A stretch of DNA of 6,992 nt, taken from CAYXDO01 sp964463485. Its GTDB lineage: Bacteria; Myxococcota; Kuafuiibacteriia; Kuafuiibacteriales; Kuafuiibacteriaceae. The notes beneath the pieces are model-generated. The model saw nothing but the letters and a program-made list of their open reading frames with translations, had not been told where the DNA came from and ran no database searches. The DNA lies in contig CAYXDO010000272.1 in the NCBI GenBank assembly GCA_964463485.1, positions 1-6,992 of the forward strand, in the 5' to 3' direction. Both the position numbers and the translations under genes were made by a program. Shown here in pieces: positions 6,922 through 6,992 of this stretch; positions within the stretch are counted from its first letter, which is position 1, and every line of letters begins with the position of its first letter.

Positions 6922-6992
6922 TTGGATCAGCACAGGCCTACTCCCCGGTGCAGAATGTAGGGATCAGGGTCATGCCGCGAGTGCCTTCCGAA
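6922..6992 (-). other. Upstream leader, possibly with the 3' tail of another minus-strand gene
   Basis: All three minus-strand frames are open at the right edge, with stops at 6970-6972, 6938-6940 and 6927-6929. A preceding gene could end here, but too few codons (6, 17 or 21) are visible to pick a frame or name a product. If the longest tail (stop at 6927) is real, it ends 16 bases before the GH15 ATG, which would mean an operon. The heptamer CTGATCC occurs twice on this strand (6961-6967 and 6924-6930). No good sigma-70-like promoter is seen. Confidence 0.3.

Overview
The window is GC-rich, densely coding bacterial DNA. It holds three genes, all read on the minus strand and therefore right to left: a GH15-family glycoside hydrolase (6910 to 5135), a CLC-family chloride channel or transporter with two C-terminal CBS domains (5065 to 3113), and a large predicted secreted lipoprotein (3016 to 113). 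The lipoprotein carries a block of cysteine-rich repeats of the C-D-D-x-x-P-C-T kind. Such repeats are common in secreted proteins of Myxococcota and related predatory or social bacteria. Together with the high GC content and strong GC bias at third codon positions, this suggests a myxobacterium-like genome. That assignment is an inference from style, not from a marker gene.

Layout from left to right. Bases 1-76 hold a short, imperfect tandem array built from a 6-base unit and a 14-base unit, followed by a run of seven G. It begins at the window edge, so its full length is unknown, and it lies just downstream of the lipoprotein stop codon. Bases 113-3016 encode the lipoprotein: signal peptide, an ASH / choice-of-anchor-D-like beta-sandwich, a 23-cysteine repeat block, then about 670 residues with a beta-propeller-like pattern. 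Bases 3017-3112 are intergenic and hold a 7-bp inverted repeat. Bases 3113-5065 encode the CLC protein. Bases 5066-5134 are intergenic with only a weak hairpin. Bases 5135-6910 encode the GH15 enzyme, preceded by a good Shine-Dalgarno sequence. Bases 6911-6992 are leader sequence and possibly the 3' tail of another minus-strand gene.

The three genes share an orientation and have gaps of 69 and 96 bases, so co-transcription is possible but not shown. The hydrolase (a glucoamylase- or trehalase-type enzyme, probably intracellular) and the CLC protein could both bear on osmotic or ionic balance. This is a weak inference. The lipoprotein looks like an independent surface protein. I see no RNA gene, insertion sequence, CRISPR array, phage gene or defence system. 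All three genes fit known families or architectures. The points most worth a second look are the edge repeat array, the composite lipoprotein, and the CLC residues that differ from the classical H+/Cl- exchanger.
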